NCBI GenBank assembly: GCA_006515795.1
Contig: VFMC01000073.1
Span: 1 to 20,826, forward strand
Direction: 5' to 3'
DNA from: Acidimicrobiaceae bacterium
GTDB lineage: Bacteria > Actinomycetota > Acidimicrobiia > Acidimicrobiales > Ilumatobacteraceae
Length of the DNA: 20,826 bases
In this document: positions 1-7,866 of the stretch, one piece after another
How positions within the stretch are numbered: position 1 is the stretch's first letter
Layout: each line of letters starts with the position of its first letter
Notes under the pieces: generated by a model
Database searches by the model: none
What the model was told of the DNA's origin: nothing
What the model saw: only the letters and a program-made list of their open reading frames with translations
Made by a program: the position numbers and the translations under genes

Positions 1-1
1 G

Positions 2-568
2 GCGATCGGCGCGATCATGTTCGTCGCCTTTGCCTTGCTGCTGGTCGTGTTCCGCAGCCTCTTCATCGCGATCACCTCGATCGTCTTGAACCTCGTCGGC
101 GTCGCCGCGAGCTTCGGCTTCGCCACGCTCATCTTCCAGCACGGATACGGGGCATCGCTGTTGGGCATCGAGCCCCAGGGATTCGTCGATGCATGGGCGC
201 CGCTGTTCTTCTTCGCCCTGCTGTTCGGGCTGTCGATGGACTACCAGCTGTTCCTCCTCGCGGCCATCAAGGAGCGACGCGACGCCACCGGAGACGCTCA
301 GCTCGCTGTGCGAGAGGGCGTTGCCCGTACGGGGCGACCGATCACCAACGCGGCGCTGATCATGATCGTCGTGTTCGTGGCTTTCGGCGTGACCGGCCCG
401 ATCCCACCGACCGAGCTGGGCGTCACCCTGGCCCTGGCAGTCCTGCTCGATGCCACCGTGATCCGGATGATGCTGGTGCCATCACTGCTGGGCATGTTCG
501 GCGAGCGAGCGTGGGCGATCCCCGGCTGGCTCGACCGTCGCCTGCCGCACATCGACTTCTCGCACTGA
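2..568 (+). CDS. MMPL-family transporter, C-terminal part (5' end outside window)
   Basis: This is the final ~188 residues of an RND-type MMPL transporter, an inner-membrane exporter driven by proton motive force and typically moving lipids or hydrophobic compounds. The frame is already open at base 2, so the start lies to the left. Visible features are a run of hydrophobic helices (residues ~3-45, ~65-85, ~110-150) and the segment LLFGLSMDYQLFLLAAIKE. That segment matches the MMPL signature FG(L/S)xxDY, in which Asp-Tyr forms part of the proton relay. It is followed by a loop carrying GVARTGRPITNAALIM, typical of this family. The protein ends with a short polar tail (WLDRRLPHIDFSH). The substrate cannot be told from this fragment. 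It is followed by a 153-bp gap, so it is probably a separate transcription unit from the glycosyltransferase downstream. Confidence 0.9.
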   Translation, partial: AIGAIMFVAFALLLVVFRSLFIAITSIVLNLVGVAASFGFATLIFQHGYGASLLGIEPQGFVDAWAPLFFFALLFGLSMDYQLFLLAAIKERRDATGDAQLAVREGVARTGRPITNAALIMIVVFVAFGVTGPIPPTELGVTLALAVLLDATVIRMMLVPSLLGMFGERAWAIPGWLDRRLPHIDFSH

Positions 569-721
569 GCCACCGCCAGCACCGCCAGCGGTTCGAGGGC
601 GTGACAGGGGTAGGCTGGCACTTCCTCTGGGAAGAGTCGCCTCGTTTGGGCAGGACGGTCGTTTGCACTGTCGCCCCGTGCAGGCTCGACGTCTCGACCT
701 ACTCGACCCGAGAAGGCCCCG
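569..721. other. Intergenic gap between MMPL and GT4 gene, weak hairpin
   Basis: This 153-bp gap holds no convincing ORF. A small inverted repeat (CTTCC-TCTG-GGAAG, 621-634) follows the MMPL stop but has no T-run, so a terminator role is weak. The right end carries a Shine-Dalgarno-like AGAAGG 6 nt before the ATG at 722. Confidence 0.4.
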
Positions 722-1912
722 ATGCCAACCCATGCTCCGCGTCATTCAGCGATCACTTCGAGCGCTGCGACCACACAACGGATCGGATTGGTCAGCACGT
801 ATCCGCCGAAGCTTTGCGGTCTGGCCACCTTCGCCTTCGCACTCGAGCACGAGCTCCTGCGATCCGGTCACCGCGTCGACGTGGTGCGCATCGACGGTTC
901 TGCCGATACCCCAACCACCCCTCGGTCGGTGGTCGCCGAGCTGATCGGCGGCGCCCCAGCGACCATCCGCAATGCCGCCGCAGCGTTGTCGCGGTGCGAT
1001 GTCGCGATCATCCAGCACGAGTACGGCATCTACGGTGGACCCGATGGCGACGAAGTGCTCGACTTGATCGAGGCGATCGACGTGCCGACGATCGTGATCC
1101 TCCACACGGTGCCGGTCGCGCCGACAACTCACCAGAGATCGGTGCTGGAGGCGATCGGCCGGATCGCCGACCAGCTCGTCGTGATGACGCAGGCTGCGAT
1201 GAATCGATTGATCACTTCCTACGCGATCGATCCGAGAAACGTCGTGACGATCCCGCACGGCGCGTCGCTGGCCTCGTTCGAACCACATGTCGAGACCGAT
1301 CACGAGCGCGGCACACGACCGCAACTGCTCACCTGGGGCCTCATCGGGCCGGGTAAGGGCATCGAGCACACGATCGAGGCGATGGCCATGCTCGGCGACG
1401 TGCGACCTCGCCCGCGCTACACCGTGGCCGGTGTGACGCACCCGAAGGTGTTCGCGGCGCGGGGCGACCAGTACCGACACTCGCTGATCCAACGCAGCTG
1501 GGCGTTGGGCGTGGCCGGATCGGTCGACTTCGATGACACCTATCGCAACGTCGCCCGACTCACGCGATTCGTCGCCTCGGCGACGGCCGTGGTGCTTCCG
1601 TACGACTCTCGCGACCAGGTCACCTCCGGCGTCCTGGTCGACGCGATCGCCGCGGGTCGCCCGGTCATCGCCACTGCGTTTCCGCACGCGTTGGAGCTGC
1701 TGAGCAGCGGGGCCGGCATCGTTGTGGCTCACGAAGACCCGGCCGCGCTTGCTGCGGCGATCCGGTTGATCCTCAGTGACCGGAACGCAGCCAGCTCGAT
1801 GGCCGCCGAGGCTCGCCGACTCGCGCCGTCGTTCAGTTGGTCCGCGGTCGCCCAGCAGTACGCAGGCCTGTCCGCCGAACTCGGACGCGCCGCTGAACCG
1901 GTGGCAATTTGA
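722..1912 (+). CDS. GT4-family glycosyltransferase (paralogue 1)
   Basis: This 396-aa GT-B fold glycosyltransferase probably transfers a sugar from an NDP-sugar to a growing glycan in the cytoplasm. The N-terminal Rossmann half begins at residue ~20 (RIGLVSTYPPKLCGLATF), where the Gly-rich loop is typical of GT4. It continues with an acceptor-side motif QHEYGIYGGPDG at ~98-109. The C-terminal half starts with LLTWGLIGPGKGIE at ~202-215, where the GxGKG lysine usually contacts the donor phosphate. The donor-site segment SRDQVTSGVLVDAIAAGRP lies at ~296-314, but the usual acidic EGF/E-x7-E pattern is replaced by this family-specific stretch. The ATG at 722 has AGAAGG upstream, and the first ~20 residues are poorly conserved in style. 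The stop overlaps the next start (TTGA). It is clearly paralogous to the gene at 2982-4127. Donor and acceptor are unknown; mannose is plausible because of the GH130 neighbours. Confidence 0.87.
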   Translation: MPTHAPRHSAITSSAATTQRIGLVSTYPPKLCGLATFAFALEHELLRSGHRVDVVRIDGSADTPTTPRSVVAELIGGAPATIRNAAAALSRCDVAIIQHEYGIYGGPDGDEVLDLIEAIDVPTIVILHTVPVAPTTHQRSVLEAIGRIADQLVVMTQAAMNRLITSYAIDPRNVVTIPHGASLASFEPHVETDHERGTRPQLLTWGLIGPGKGIEHTIEAMAMLGDVRPRPRYTVAGVTHPKVFAARGDQYRHSLIQRSWALGVAGSVDFDDTYRNVARLTRFVASATAVVLPYDSRDQVTSGVLVDAIAAGRPVIATAFPHALELLSSGAGIVVAHEDPAALAAAIRLILSDRNAASSMAAEARRLAPSFSWSAVAQQYAGLSAELGRAAEPVAI

Positions 1913-2907
1913 GCGCGAGCTGCGGGTTCGGGTTCGACCACGTCGAACGCCTCTCCGACGGCCGCGGCATGTTCGAACACGCCGAGGGGGTGAACCGGCG
2001 CGAGGAGCACGGCTACTGCACCGACGACAACGCTCGCCTTCTCGTGGTGACCTCGCGGGTCCCCGACATCGGGCCGGCGCACCGTCTCGGCCGCCTCGCC
2101 CTCCGCTTCGTGCTCGACGCGCAGGGTACCGACGGGAGGTTCCACAACCGGATGGATCGCTCCGGCCGGTGGACCGACCAGGTCAGCAACGAAGATTGTT
2201 GGGGACGCAGTCTGTGGGGGCTCGGCGTCGCCGCAGCACACCACGCCGACCCTGCGATCCGGCGCCGCGCCCGCGGCGGCTTCGACGTCGGCGCCCGCCA
2301 GCGCTCACCGTGGTCGCGGGCGATGGCCTTCGCCGCACTCGGTGCCGCCGACGTGCTGGCGAGCGATCCCGGCCACGCCCCCACCCGGGAACTGCTGGTC
2401 GATGCGTTGAGCGTGATCGGGCCGATCCCGGGGGGAGCCTGGTCGTGGCCGGAGGCCCGCCTCACCTACGCCAACGCGGCGCTCGCCGAAGCAGTCATCG
2501 CCGCCGGCGACGCCCTCGACAGCCCCTCCGACCTCGACCGTGGCCTCGCCATGTTGGGCTGGCTGCTCGACCTCGAAACCCCGTTTGGCCACCTGTCGGT
2601 GACCGGTGTCGGCGGCCGTGGGCCCGGTGATCGCGGACCGATGTTCGACCAGCAGCCGATCGAGGTCGCGGCGATGGCCGACGCCTGCTGGCGGGCCCAT
2701 GCCGTGACCGGCGACCGATCATGGCTGCGCGGTGTGATCGCAGCAGCTGCATGGTTCGACGGCTCCAACGACATCGGGCTGCAGATGCACGACGACCAGT
2801 CCGGCGGCGGATTCGACGGCCTCCAGCCCGACCGCCTCAACCTCAACCAGGGTGCCGAGTCGACCCTGGCGTTCATATCGACGATGCAGCGGGCCGGCGA
2901 TTTGTGA
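1909..2907 (+). CDS. (alpha/alpha)-barrel-type glycan-associated protein (DDNAR family)
   Basis: This 332-aa protein starts at a TTG that overlaps the upstream stop as TTGA, so it is probably translationally coupled to the glycosyltransferase. An internal ATG (codon 21) would cut into the conserved start. Recognisable blocks are RREEHGYCTDDNARLLV (~30-46), NRMDRSGRWTDQVSNEDCWGRSLWGLG, a Trp/Glu/Arg motif WSWPEARLTYANAAL, FDQQPIEVAAMADAC, and a C-terminal LNLNQGAESTLAFISTM. From memory, such proteins accompany or are fused to GT4 enzymes in GH130 clusters. The alternating aromatic and acidic helices resemble an (alpha/alpha)6 toroid used by glycoside hydrolases and epimerases. No signal peptide is seen, so it acts in the cytoplasm. 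The catalytic function is not established, and a glycosidase/trimming or scaffold role is inference only. Confidence 0.75.
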   Translation: MSASCGFGFDHVERLSDGRGMFEHAEGVNRREEHGYCTDDNARLLVVTSRVPDIGPAHRLGRLALRFVLDAQGTDGRFHNRMDRSGRWTDQVSNEDCWGRSLWGLGVAAAHHADPAIRRRARGGFDVGARQRSPWSRAMAFAALGAADVLASDPGHAPTRELLVDALSVIGPIPGGAWSWPEARLTYANAALAEAVIAAGDALDSPSDLDRGLAMLGWLLDLETPFGHLSVTGVGGRGPGDRGPMFDQQPIEVAAMADACWRAHAVTGDRSWLRGVIAAAAWFDGSNDIGLQMHDDQSGGGFDGLQPDRLNLNQGAESTLAFISTMQRAGDL

Positions 2908-2981
2908 CCTTGCACCCTGGTCGCCGTGGGGCGACCTGTCGTAGGGTTTGGTCTGAGGGGGAGTCGAGAAGGGAGCGTCCG

Positions 2982-4127
2982 ATGTCGAAGCCCCGCGCCG
3001 TGATGGTAGGCACCTACCCCCCAACGCAGTGTGGCATCGCCACCTACACGGCGAACCTGCGCTCCGCTCTCGACGACAACGGCGTGCACGCGCGTGTGAT
3101 CCGCCTGCTCGATGCTCACGAGGATGCCGGCCCGAACCTCCTCGAGGTCGTCGGTTCGTGGCGACGCGGGTGTGAAACCGGACTCGAGAGCGCACTCCGT
3201 GTTTCGGAGGGGTTCGATGTCGTGCTGATCCAACACGAGTACGGGGTCTATCCGGGGCCCGACGGAGCCGAGGTGGTCGACTTCGTCGACGCCTGTCGCA
3301 CCCCGATCATCACGGTCCTGCACACGGTCCTCGCACTGCCGACCCCGCACAAGCGGGTGATCATCGACGCGCTGGCCGAGCGCTCGGCCCTCCTGATCGT
3401 GCACACCGCCGCGGCCCGCGCCCGGCTGCTCGACGTCCACGACCTCGATCCGTCGCGAGTCGTCGTGGTTCCTCACGGAGCGACGCCCAACCTCACCGGT
3501 CCGCCGCTGATCGTCTCACCCGTGCCGATCATGCTCACCTGGGGTCTGCTCGGTCCGGGCAAGGGCATCGAGCACGGCATCGAAGCGGTCGCGCTGATGC
3601 GCCGCCGCGGACTCGAGGTGCGGTACCTCGTCGCCGGCGGAACCCACCCGAACGTCCGGGCCCACAGCGGCGAGCAGTACCGCGGCCAGCTCCAGGACCT
3701 CGCCCGCAGGCGCGGCGTCGCCGATCTCGTCGAGTTCGACGACCAGTACCGCCCGTGGGAGTCGTTGCTCGCCGTCGTGCGAAGCGCGTCGCTGATCCTC
3801 GTGCCCTACGACACCCGCGACCAGGTGACCTCGGGAGTGCTCGTCGAGGCGCTGGCCGCCGGCAAGCCAGTCGTTTCGACCGCGTTCCCGCATGCCGTCG
3901 AGTTGGCCGCGACCGGTGCCGTGGCGCTGGTCAGACATGGTTCGGCCGACCGCATCGCCGAAGAAGCCGAGCGGATCCTGACCTGTCCCGCGGTTCGTCG
4001 TGCAATGGAGGCCGCCGCCCGTGGTGAGGCGGCCAAGTACAGCTGGCCGAGCGTCGGTCGAAACTACCGCGAACTGATCACCGAGGTCTGCAACGACGGC
4101 GCCCCCGCCGTGGGAGCCAGCAGGTGA
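2982..4127 (+). CDS. GT4-family glycosyltransferase (paralogue 2)
   Basis: This is a 381-aa GT-B glycosyltransferase. The frame stays open further upstream, but the ATG at 2982 is chosen because GAAGGGAG precedes it and the protein then opens directly at the conserved strand KPRAVMVGTYPPTQCGIATYT. Motifs match the paralogue at 722 almost block for block: QHEYGVYPGPDG, LTWGLLGPGKGIEHGIEA, VAGGTHPN, and TRDQVTSGVLVEALAAGKPVVST followed by AFPHAVEL. The pair therefore arose by duplication within the cluster, with the DDNAR gene between them, and they may add successive sugars or differ in donor. The gene ends 7 bp from the stop of the convergent GH130-like gene. GGTGAC-C-GTCACC spans this convergent junction (4123-4135). 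Cytoplasmic; donor unknown. Confidence 0.87.
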   Translation: MSKPRAVMVGTYPPTQCGIATYTANLRSALDDNGVHARVIRLLDAHEDAGPNLLEVVGSWRRGCETGLESALRVSEGFDVVLIQHEYGVYPGPDGAEVVDFVDACRTPIITVLHTVLALPTPHKRVIIDALAERSALLIVHTAAARARLLDVHDLDPSRVVVVPHGATPNLTGPPLIVSPVPIMLTWGLLGPGKGIEHGIEAVALMRRRGLEVRYLVAGGTHPNVRAHSGEQYRGQLQDLARRRGVADLVEFDDQYRPWESLLAVVRSASLILVPYDTRDQVTSGVLVEALAAGKPVVSTAFPHAVELAATGAVALVRHGSADRIAEEAERILTCPAVRRAMEAAARGEAAKYSWPSVGRNYRELITEVCNDGAPAVGASR

Positions 4128-4134
4128 CCGTCAC

Positions 4135-5172
4135 CTATGCGCGGCGCAGGAGTGACAGCAGGTGACGAGCCGATGCCCTCGCCGCGCCGACGTGGCGATC
4201 GGCAGCTCCGTACACGAGGTAGATCGTGTCGCCGTCGGGCTCGAGGTGCGCTCCCTGCACGAAGATCACGTTGTCGACGTCGCCCTCGATCTCCCAGCTC
4301 AGCTCGGGCACGAGCACGGCTTCTGGCAGCACACTGATCGGCCGGCCGGAGTGCTCGTCGAGCAACGCCAGGTTCATCGTGTATGCACCGTCGCCCCGGC
4401 GCTCGTGGAAGAACAGCAACAAACCCGCGGCCGTGCGCACGGGCGGTGCGCCGGCACCGACGCCCAACGCACCAGGCGACGGGCGGATCACGGTGTGCTG
4501 ATCGATGTCGGCCAGGTGTTCGTCCCAATAGGTCGCGTCGGCGTCCCACAGGTGTTCGAGGTCGTCGAAAATGGCGAGTTGCACGTCGGGGTAGATCCGG
4601 TGCAGCAGCGCCACGCGTCCGTCGGTGAGGTTGTAGACCACGGCGTCCTTGTCGTGGATGCCGTCCGGGCCCAGCAACCTCCCACTCGATGGATCGAGGT
4701 GGAACCGGTCGCCGTCGTGCACGAGGTGATGGGCGCCGACACGCCACGGCCTCCCGTCGATCTGGGGCAGGTTCGTGTACGTCATCACGTGCCGATCGCA
4801 CCCTCGGCTGCGGATGACCTGGACCCGCGGGTCCTCGAAGCACGCCACCCCGAACTCGCCGGCCCGGGCGAGGACGTAGCCGAACTCGTACTGCAGACCG
4901 TCGGACGACTCGAACACGACGATGTCGGACACGTAGTCGATGAACCGGGGACCGGGCCCGGTGTTCGGGCGGTAGATGTCGCGGACCGCCCTGGCGAACA
5001 GGTGAAACCGGCCGTCGTGGTGCAACAGCCCGGCGTTGAAGATCGGGCCATACCCGGCGACCGAGCCGGCAGCTACGACCGGTGCAGCCGAAGCACGCTG
5101 CACGAAGGGTACGTCGACGAGATCCATGGGGGCCGTGAGCACCCCGGAATTATGCGTTGCCGCCTCGGTCAT
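4135..5172 (-). CDS. GH130-like glycosidase/phosphorylase (divergent type)
   Basis: This 345-aa protein has a five-bladed beta-propeller-type sequence of the GH130/GH43-like class. The hallmark FEDPRV sits at residues 112-117, where the Asp of EDPR (D114) is the catalytic acid in GH130 enzymes. It also has HDKDAVVYN at 173-181 (the KD pair is kept), GVGAGAPPVRTAAGLLLFFHE at ~237-257 in the place of the phosphate-binding GxGPPP...YHG block, and a C-terminal VYGAADRHVGAA. The HG of YHGV is replaced by HE, so it may hydrolyse rather than phosphorolyse; this is inference. The start ATG at 5172 has AGGGGG 8 nt upstream; a second Met at codon 16 is possible. No signal peptide is seen. It is divergent from the canonical GH130 at 5247 and probably acts on the glycan made by the adjacent glycosyltransferases. 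Confidence 0.78.
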   Translation of the reverse strand: MTEAATHNSGVLTAPMDLVDVPFVQRASAAPVVAAGSVAGYGPIFNAGLLHHDGRFHLFARAVRDIYRPNTGPGPRFIDYVSDIVVFESSDGLQYEFGYVLARAGEFGVACFEDPRVQVIRSRGCDRHVMTYTNLPQIDGRPWRVGAHHLVHDGDRFHLDPSSGRLLGPDGIHDKDAVVYNLTDGRVALLHRIYPDVQLAIFDDLEHLWDADATYWDEHLADIDQHTVIRPSPGALGVGAGAPPVRTAAGLLLFFHERRGDGAYTMNLALLDEHSGRPISVLPEAVLVPELSWEIEGDVDNVIFVQGAHLEPDGDTIYLVYGAADRHVGAARASARHLLSLLRRA

Positions 5173-5246
5173 GGCGCGGACCCCCTAGTTGGTCAGCCGG
5201 AGGAAACATCGGCGGATTCGGCGCAACCTGAAAGGAAATTCTGCTG
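5173..5246. promoter_or_regulatory. Shared 74-bp divergent region between two GH130-type genes
   Basis: Both start codons face away from this gap. It must hold both leaders: AGGGGG for the minus gene and AAAGGA (5231-5236) for the plus gene. Promoters for both could fit only by overlapping, which suggests co-regulation. I cannot point to convincing -35/-10 boxes. Confidence 0.4.
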
Positions 5247-6230
5247 ATGGCGAACAACATCGACCCGAGGGAGCTGTTCCGCCGGTACGACGGCAACCCG
5301 ATCCTGTGCGCCACCGACTTCCCGAGCATGGTCAACGCGGCGTTCAACCCTGGGGCGACGACGTTCGAGGGCCAGACGTTGCTGCTCGTTCGCGTCGAGA
5401 TGAGGTCGGGCCTGTCGCACCTCGCCGTCGCCACCTCCCCCGACGGCCGGACGAACTGGACCCTCGATCCGCATCGAGGAATGTCACCCGAGGTGGGCAG
5501 CTTCTCCGAGCATTGGGGCATCGAGGATCCGCGCATCACGCGGGTGGGTGACGAGTACATGATCGTGTACACCGGGTTCTCCGATGCCGGCCCGCTGGTC
5601 TGTCTGGCCACCACGCGCGACTTCCACACCTTCGATCGCCGCGGGGTGATCATGTCGCCCGACGACAAGGATGCTGCGCTGTTCCCGGTCACCTTCGACA
5701 AGCGATGGGCGCTCATCCATCGCCCTGCACCGGCGATGACGAGCATGGGCAACCACATCTGGCTCTCGTGGAGTCCCGACCTTCGTCATTGGGGAGATGC
5801 GGCGGTGCTCATCCCGGCTCGTCGCGGTGGATGGTGGGACGCCAACAAGGTCGGAATCGGTCCCCCGCCACTGCTCACCGACGAAGGCTGGCTCGTCTGC
5901 TACCACGGCGTGAAGGTCACCGCGTCGGGATCGATCTATCGCCTCGGGCTCGCGCTCCTCGATGTCGATCACCCTGATCGATGCCTGGTGCGCGGCGACG
6001 AGTGGGTGATGGGCCCGCAGACCACCTACGAGAGATCTGGCGATGTGCCCGACGTCGTGTTCCCATGCGGCTGGATCCTGCGCGACGACGGCGACACGGT
6101 CGACATGTACTACGGGGCGGCCGACTCGACGGTCTGCCTGGCGACGGCCAGCCTGCGCCAACTGCTCGACCACGTGCAGACACATCCGTGTTCTGAACCG
6201 ACCAGCCTCGATCGGCGACGTCGCAGTTGA
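5247..6230 (+). CDS. GH130 family glycoside phosphorylase/hydrolase
   Basis: This 327-aa cytoplasmic enzyme carries nearly every GH130 signature in order: NAAFNPGA (~30-37), LLVRVEMRSGLSHLAVA, GIEDPRIT (91-98; catalytic Asp D94), YTGFSDAGPLVCLA, KDAALFPVTF (141-150), IGPPPLLTDEGWLVCYHGV (~204-222), YRLGLALLD, VVFPCGWI and MYYGAAD (288-293). Characterised GH130 members break beta-mannosidic bonds with phosphate, releasing mannose 1-phosphate, or hydrolyse beta-1,2-mannosides. Preservation of the GPPP/YHGV region favours a phosphorylase. The ATG has AAAGGA at 5231-5236. The stop overlaps the next gene's TTG as TTGA. Together with the GT4 genes it suggests recycling of a mannose-containing oligosaccharide or storage glycan. 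The exact linkage cannot be read from the sequence. Confidence 0.9.
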   Translation: MANNIDPRELFRRYDGNPILCATDFPSMVNAAFNPGATTFEGQTLLLVRVEMRSGLSHLAVATSPDGRTNWTLDPHRGMSPEVGSFSEHWGIEDPRITRVGDEYMIVYTGFSDAGPLVCLATTRDFHTFDRRGVIMSPDDKDAALFPVTFDKRWALIHRPAPAMTSMGNHIWLSWSPDLRHWGDAAVLIPARRGGWWDANKVGIGPPPLLTDEGWLVCYHGVKVTASGSIYRLGLALLDVDHPDRCLVRGDEWVMGPQTTYERSGDVPDVVFPCGWILRDDGDTVDMYYGAADSTVCLATASLRQLLDHVQTHPCSEPTSLDRRRRS

Positions 6231-6676
6231 GTCGCTCTCGAATGAACCGTCGCCGCGTCGAAGGAACTGCACTGGCCCTGATCGCCGCGTTCATGCTGCC
6301 GGCCGGGTTGAACGCCGCGTTCTGGCCGGCCTCGTTCTTCGACGACTTCCCGTTCGGGCGCGGTTGGATCGCGGCCGAGGGCGGCACGTACGACGAGCAT
6401 CTCGTGCGCGACGTGGGCGCCCTGTTCCTCGCCTTGATCGTCGTCACCGTGTGGGCGATCTGGCGCCGCGAGGCGGCACGGCTCGTGGCAGTCGCGTGGC
6501 TCGTCCAAGGCACGTTGCACCTCGCCTATCACTTGGGCCACCTCGATGCCTACGACACCGTCGACAGGCTCGGCCTGGTCGGTTCACTCGTCACGATCCC
6601 GGCGTTGGCGCTGGTGACGCTGTGGGCAGGACGGCCAAGCCGACCGGAACCGACGGGTGACGGCGCTACTCCGTAG
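6227..6676 (+). CDS. Small multi-pass membrane protein, unknown function
   Basis: This 149-aa protein starts at TTG, overlapping the GH130 stop as TTGA. An ATG five codons later (6242) is an alternative and gives a typical NRRR positive-inside start. Four hydrophobic segments are visible: ~12-31 (LALIAAFMLPAGLNAAFWPA), ~63-79 (VGALFLALIVVTVWAIW), ~84-104 and ~119-136 (VGSLVTIPALALVTLWA). Between the first two lies an acidic and aromatic loop (FFDDFPFGRGWIAAEGGTYDEHLVRD). The layout is that of small actinobacterial integral membrane proteins with no assigned role. Its coupling to GH130 may be only transcriptional convenience. I do not recognise a named family. Confidence 0.65.
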   Translation: MSRSRMNRRRVEGTALALIAAFMLPAGLNAAFWPASFFDDFPFGRGWIAAEGGTYDEHLVRDVGALFLALIVVTVWAIWRREAARLVAVAWLVQGTLHLAYHLGHLDAYDTVDRLGLVGSLVTIPALALVTLWAGRPSRPEPTGDGATP

Positions 6677-6713
6677 ATGCGTCAAACTGTTCGCCTTCGC
6701 ACCACCGAACCCG

Positions 6714-6719
6714 AAGGAG
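6714..6719 (+). promoter_or_regulatory. Strong ribosome binding site (AAGGAG) for tiny ORF
   Basis: AAGGAG lies 6 nt before the ATG at 6726. It is among the clearest Shine-Dalgarno sequences in the window, yet it serves an ORF of only 26 codons. Confidence 0.6.
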
Positions 6720-6725
6720 AACCCC

Positions 6726-6806
6726 ATGCCGACGCGTGACCCAAACCCGCCCGGAGCACCGTTGTGGGTCTACCGCTTCGACGTCGTTGCCGGAGGTGAC
6801 CGATGA
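6726..6806 (+). CDS. 26-aa ORF (leader or remnant of a small membrane protein)
   Basis: The peptide begins MPTRDPNPPGAPLWVYRF and ends AGGDR. It has an excellent AAGGAG ribosome site, and its stop overlaps the next ATG (ATGA at 6803). The start resembles the N-terminus of small actinobacterial proteins of the style 'PNPPGAP-x-WVK-x-FG' followed by a transmembrane helix, but here the helix is absent and the ORF ends at once. It may be a truncated relic, in keeping with the lesions around it, or a coupling leader for the downstream BNR gene. The family resemblance is from memory and uncertain. Confidence 0.4.
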   Translation: MPTRDPNPPGAPLWVYRFDVVAGGDR

Positions 6807-7866
6807 GCGAGCACTCCACCTCGGGCCCGACGTTGCTGGTCGGCACCCGCAAGGGGCTGTTCGTCGTGTCGGGCGACGCCGACCGGACAAAGTGGACGAC
6901 AAGAGCGGCCACCTCGGCCCGACCGTGTTCCACTCCGACGATCTCGGCGCCAGTTGGACCGAGGCAACCCGGCCACCGGCGTTCCGCACCGGCGAACGGC
7001 TCGAGCGCAGCCTGAAAGCAGTGTTCTGGCTCACACCGGGCCATGCCGACGAGCCCGGTGTCTGGTACGCGGGCGGGTCGCCGCAGGGACTGTTCGCGAG
7101 CCACGACGGTGGCGCCACGTGGGACCCGGTCGACGGTTGGAACGATCATCCGATGTGGGAGACGTGGGCCGAGTGGCCCGACCAGAACACGCCGGACGGG
7201 TCGATGCTGCACTCCATCAACATCGACCCGCGCGACCCGACGCACATGTACATCGGACTGTCCTCCGGCGGGGTGTTCGAGACCACCGATGGTGGAGGTG
7301 ACTGGCGACCGCTCAACAAGGGCTGCGACTCGCCGATGCTGCCCGAGACCGAGCCCGAGTTCGGCCACGATCCTCATTGCGTGCGCGTCCATCCCCTCCG
7401 CCCCGACCGGCTGTACCAGCAGAACCACTGCGGCATCTACCGGATGGAGCGAGCAGACGCGCGGTGGGTGAGGGTCGGCACCAACATGCCGTCCGACATC
7501 GGCGACATCGGGTTCCCCATCGAGCTTCATCCACGCGATCCCGACACGGCGTGGGTGTTCCCCATGGACGGCACCGACGTCTGGCCGCGAACCAGCCCCG
7601 ACGGCCGGCCGGCGGCGTACATCACCCGCGATGCCGGAGCCTCGTGGACCCGATGCGACGGTGGCCTGCCCTCTCGGGCATGGTTCACGGTGAAGCGCCA
7701 GGCCATGACGGTTGATCACGGCGTCGACGTCGGGGTCTACTTCGGCACCACCAGCGGCGAGATCTGGGCCAGCACCGACGAGGGCACCACGTGGCGCTGC
7801 ATCGCCGCGCACCTGCCCGAGATCTACTCGGTCGAGTACGCCGACCTGCATCCTTCGCTGCGGTGA
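6803..7866 (+). pseudogene. BNR/Asp-box repeat protein (sialidase-like), frameshifted
   Basis: The true start is the ATG at 6803, with GGAGGT at 6792-6797. It gives MSEHSTSGPTLLVGTRKGLF and reads to DRTKWT near 6898. There the family pattern leaves this frame and resumes in another as DKSGHLGPTVFHSDD from about 6900. Five Asp-boxes then follow: SDDLGASW, SHDGGATW, TTDGGGDW, TRDAGASW and STDEGTTW. These mark a beta-propeller of the sialidase/VPS10-like superfamily that normally starts 'LLVGTRKGLF'. In intact homologues I would expect roughly 25-30 more residues between KWT and GPTV, so a short non-triplet deletion is likely rather than a single-base slip. As read, the gene gives no full product. 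An alternative in-frame start at 6736 would give an unrelated N-terminus and is rejected. There is no signal peptide. Its stop overlaps the MoaD-like gene (GTGA). Confidence 0.75.

Noticed and set aside
746..1732. Long minus-strand frame opposite the first glycosyltransferase
   Set aside because: It is rich in Arg, Asp and His with no motifs; it mirrors the real gene's codon bias.
2721..2981. Longer start for the second glycosyltransferase
   Set aside because: The extra 87 codons overlap the DDNAR gene out of frame and look like a low-complexity shadow. The ATG at 2982 has a ribosome site and opens at the conserved strand.
2466..3476. Minus-strand frame of 336 codons
   Set aside because: It is the antisense shadow of the DDNAR gene and GT4 paralogue 2, with no recognisable domain.
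4162..5247. Plus-strand frame of 361 codons opposite the GH130-like gene
   Set aside because: It is antisense to a gene with clear GH130 motifs. Its composition (Val/His/Glu/Arg) is typical of a shadow frame.
6736..6900. Start of the BNR protein at 6736
   Set aside because: The first ~55 residues are Arg-rich and unlike the family. The conserved N-terminus LLVGTRKGLF is in the other frame from 6803.
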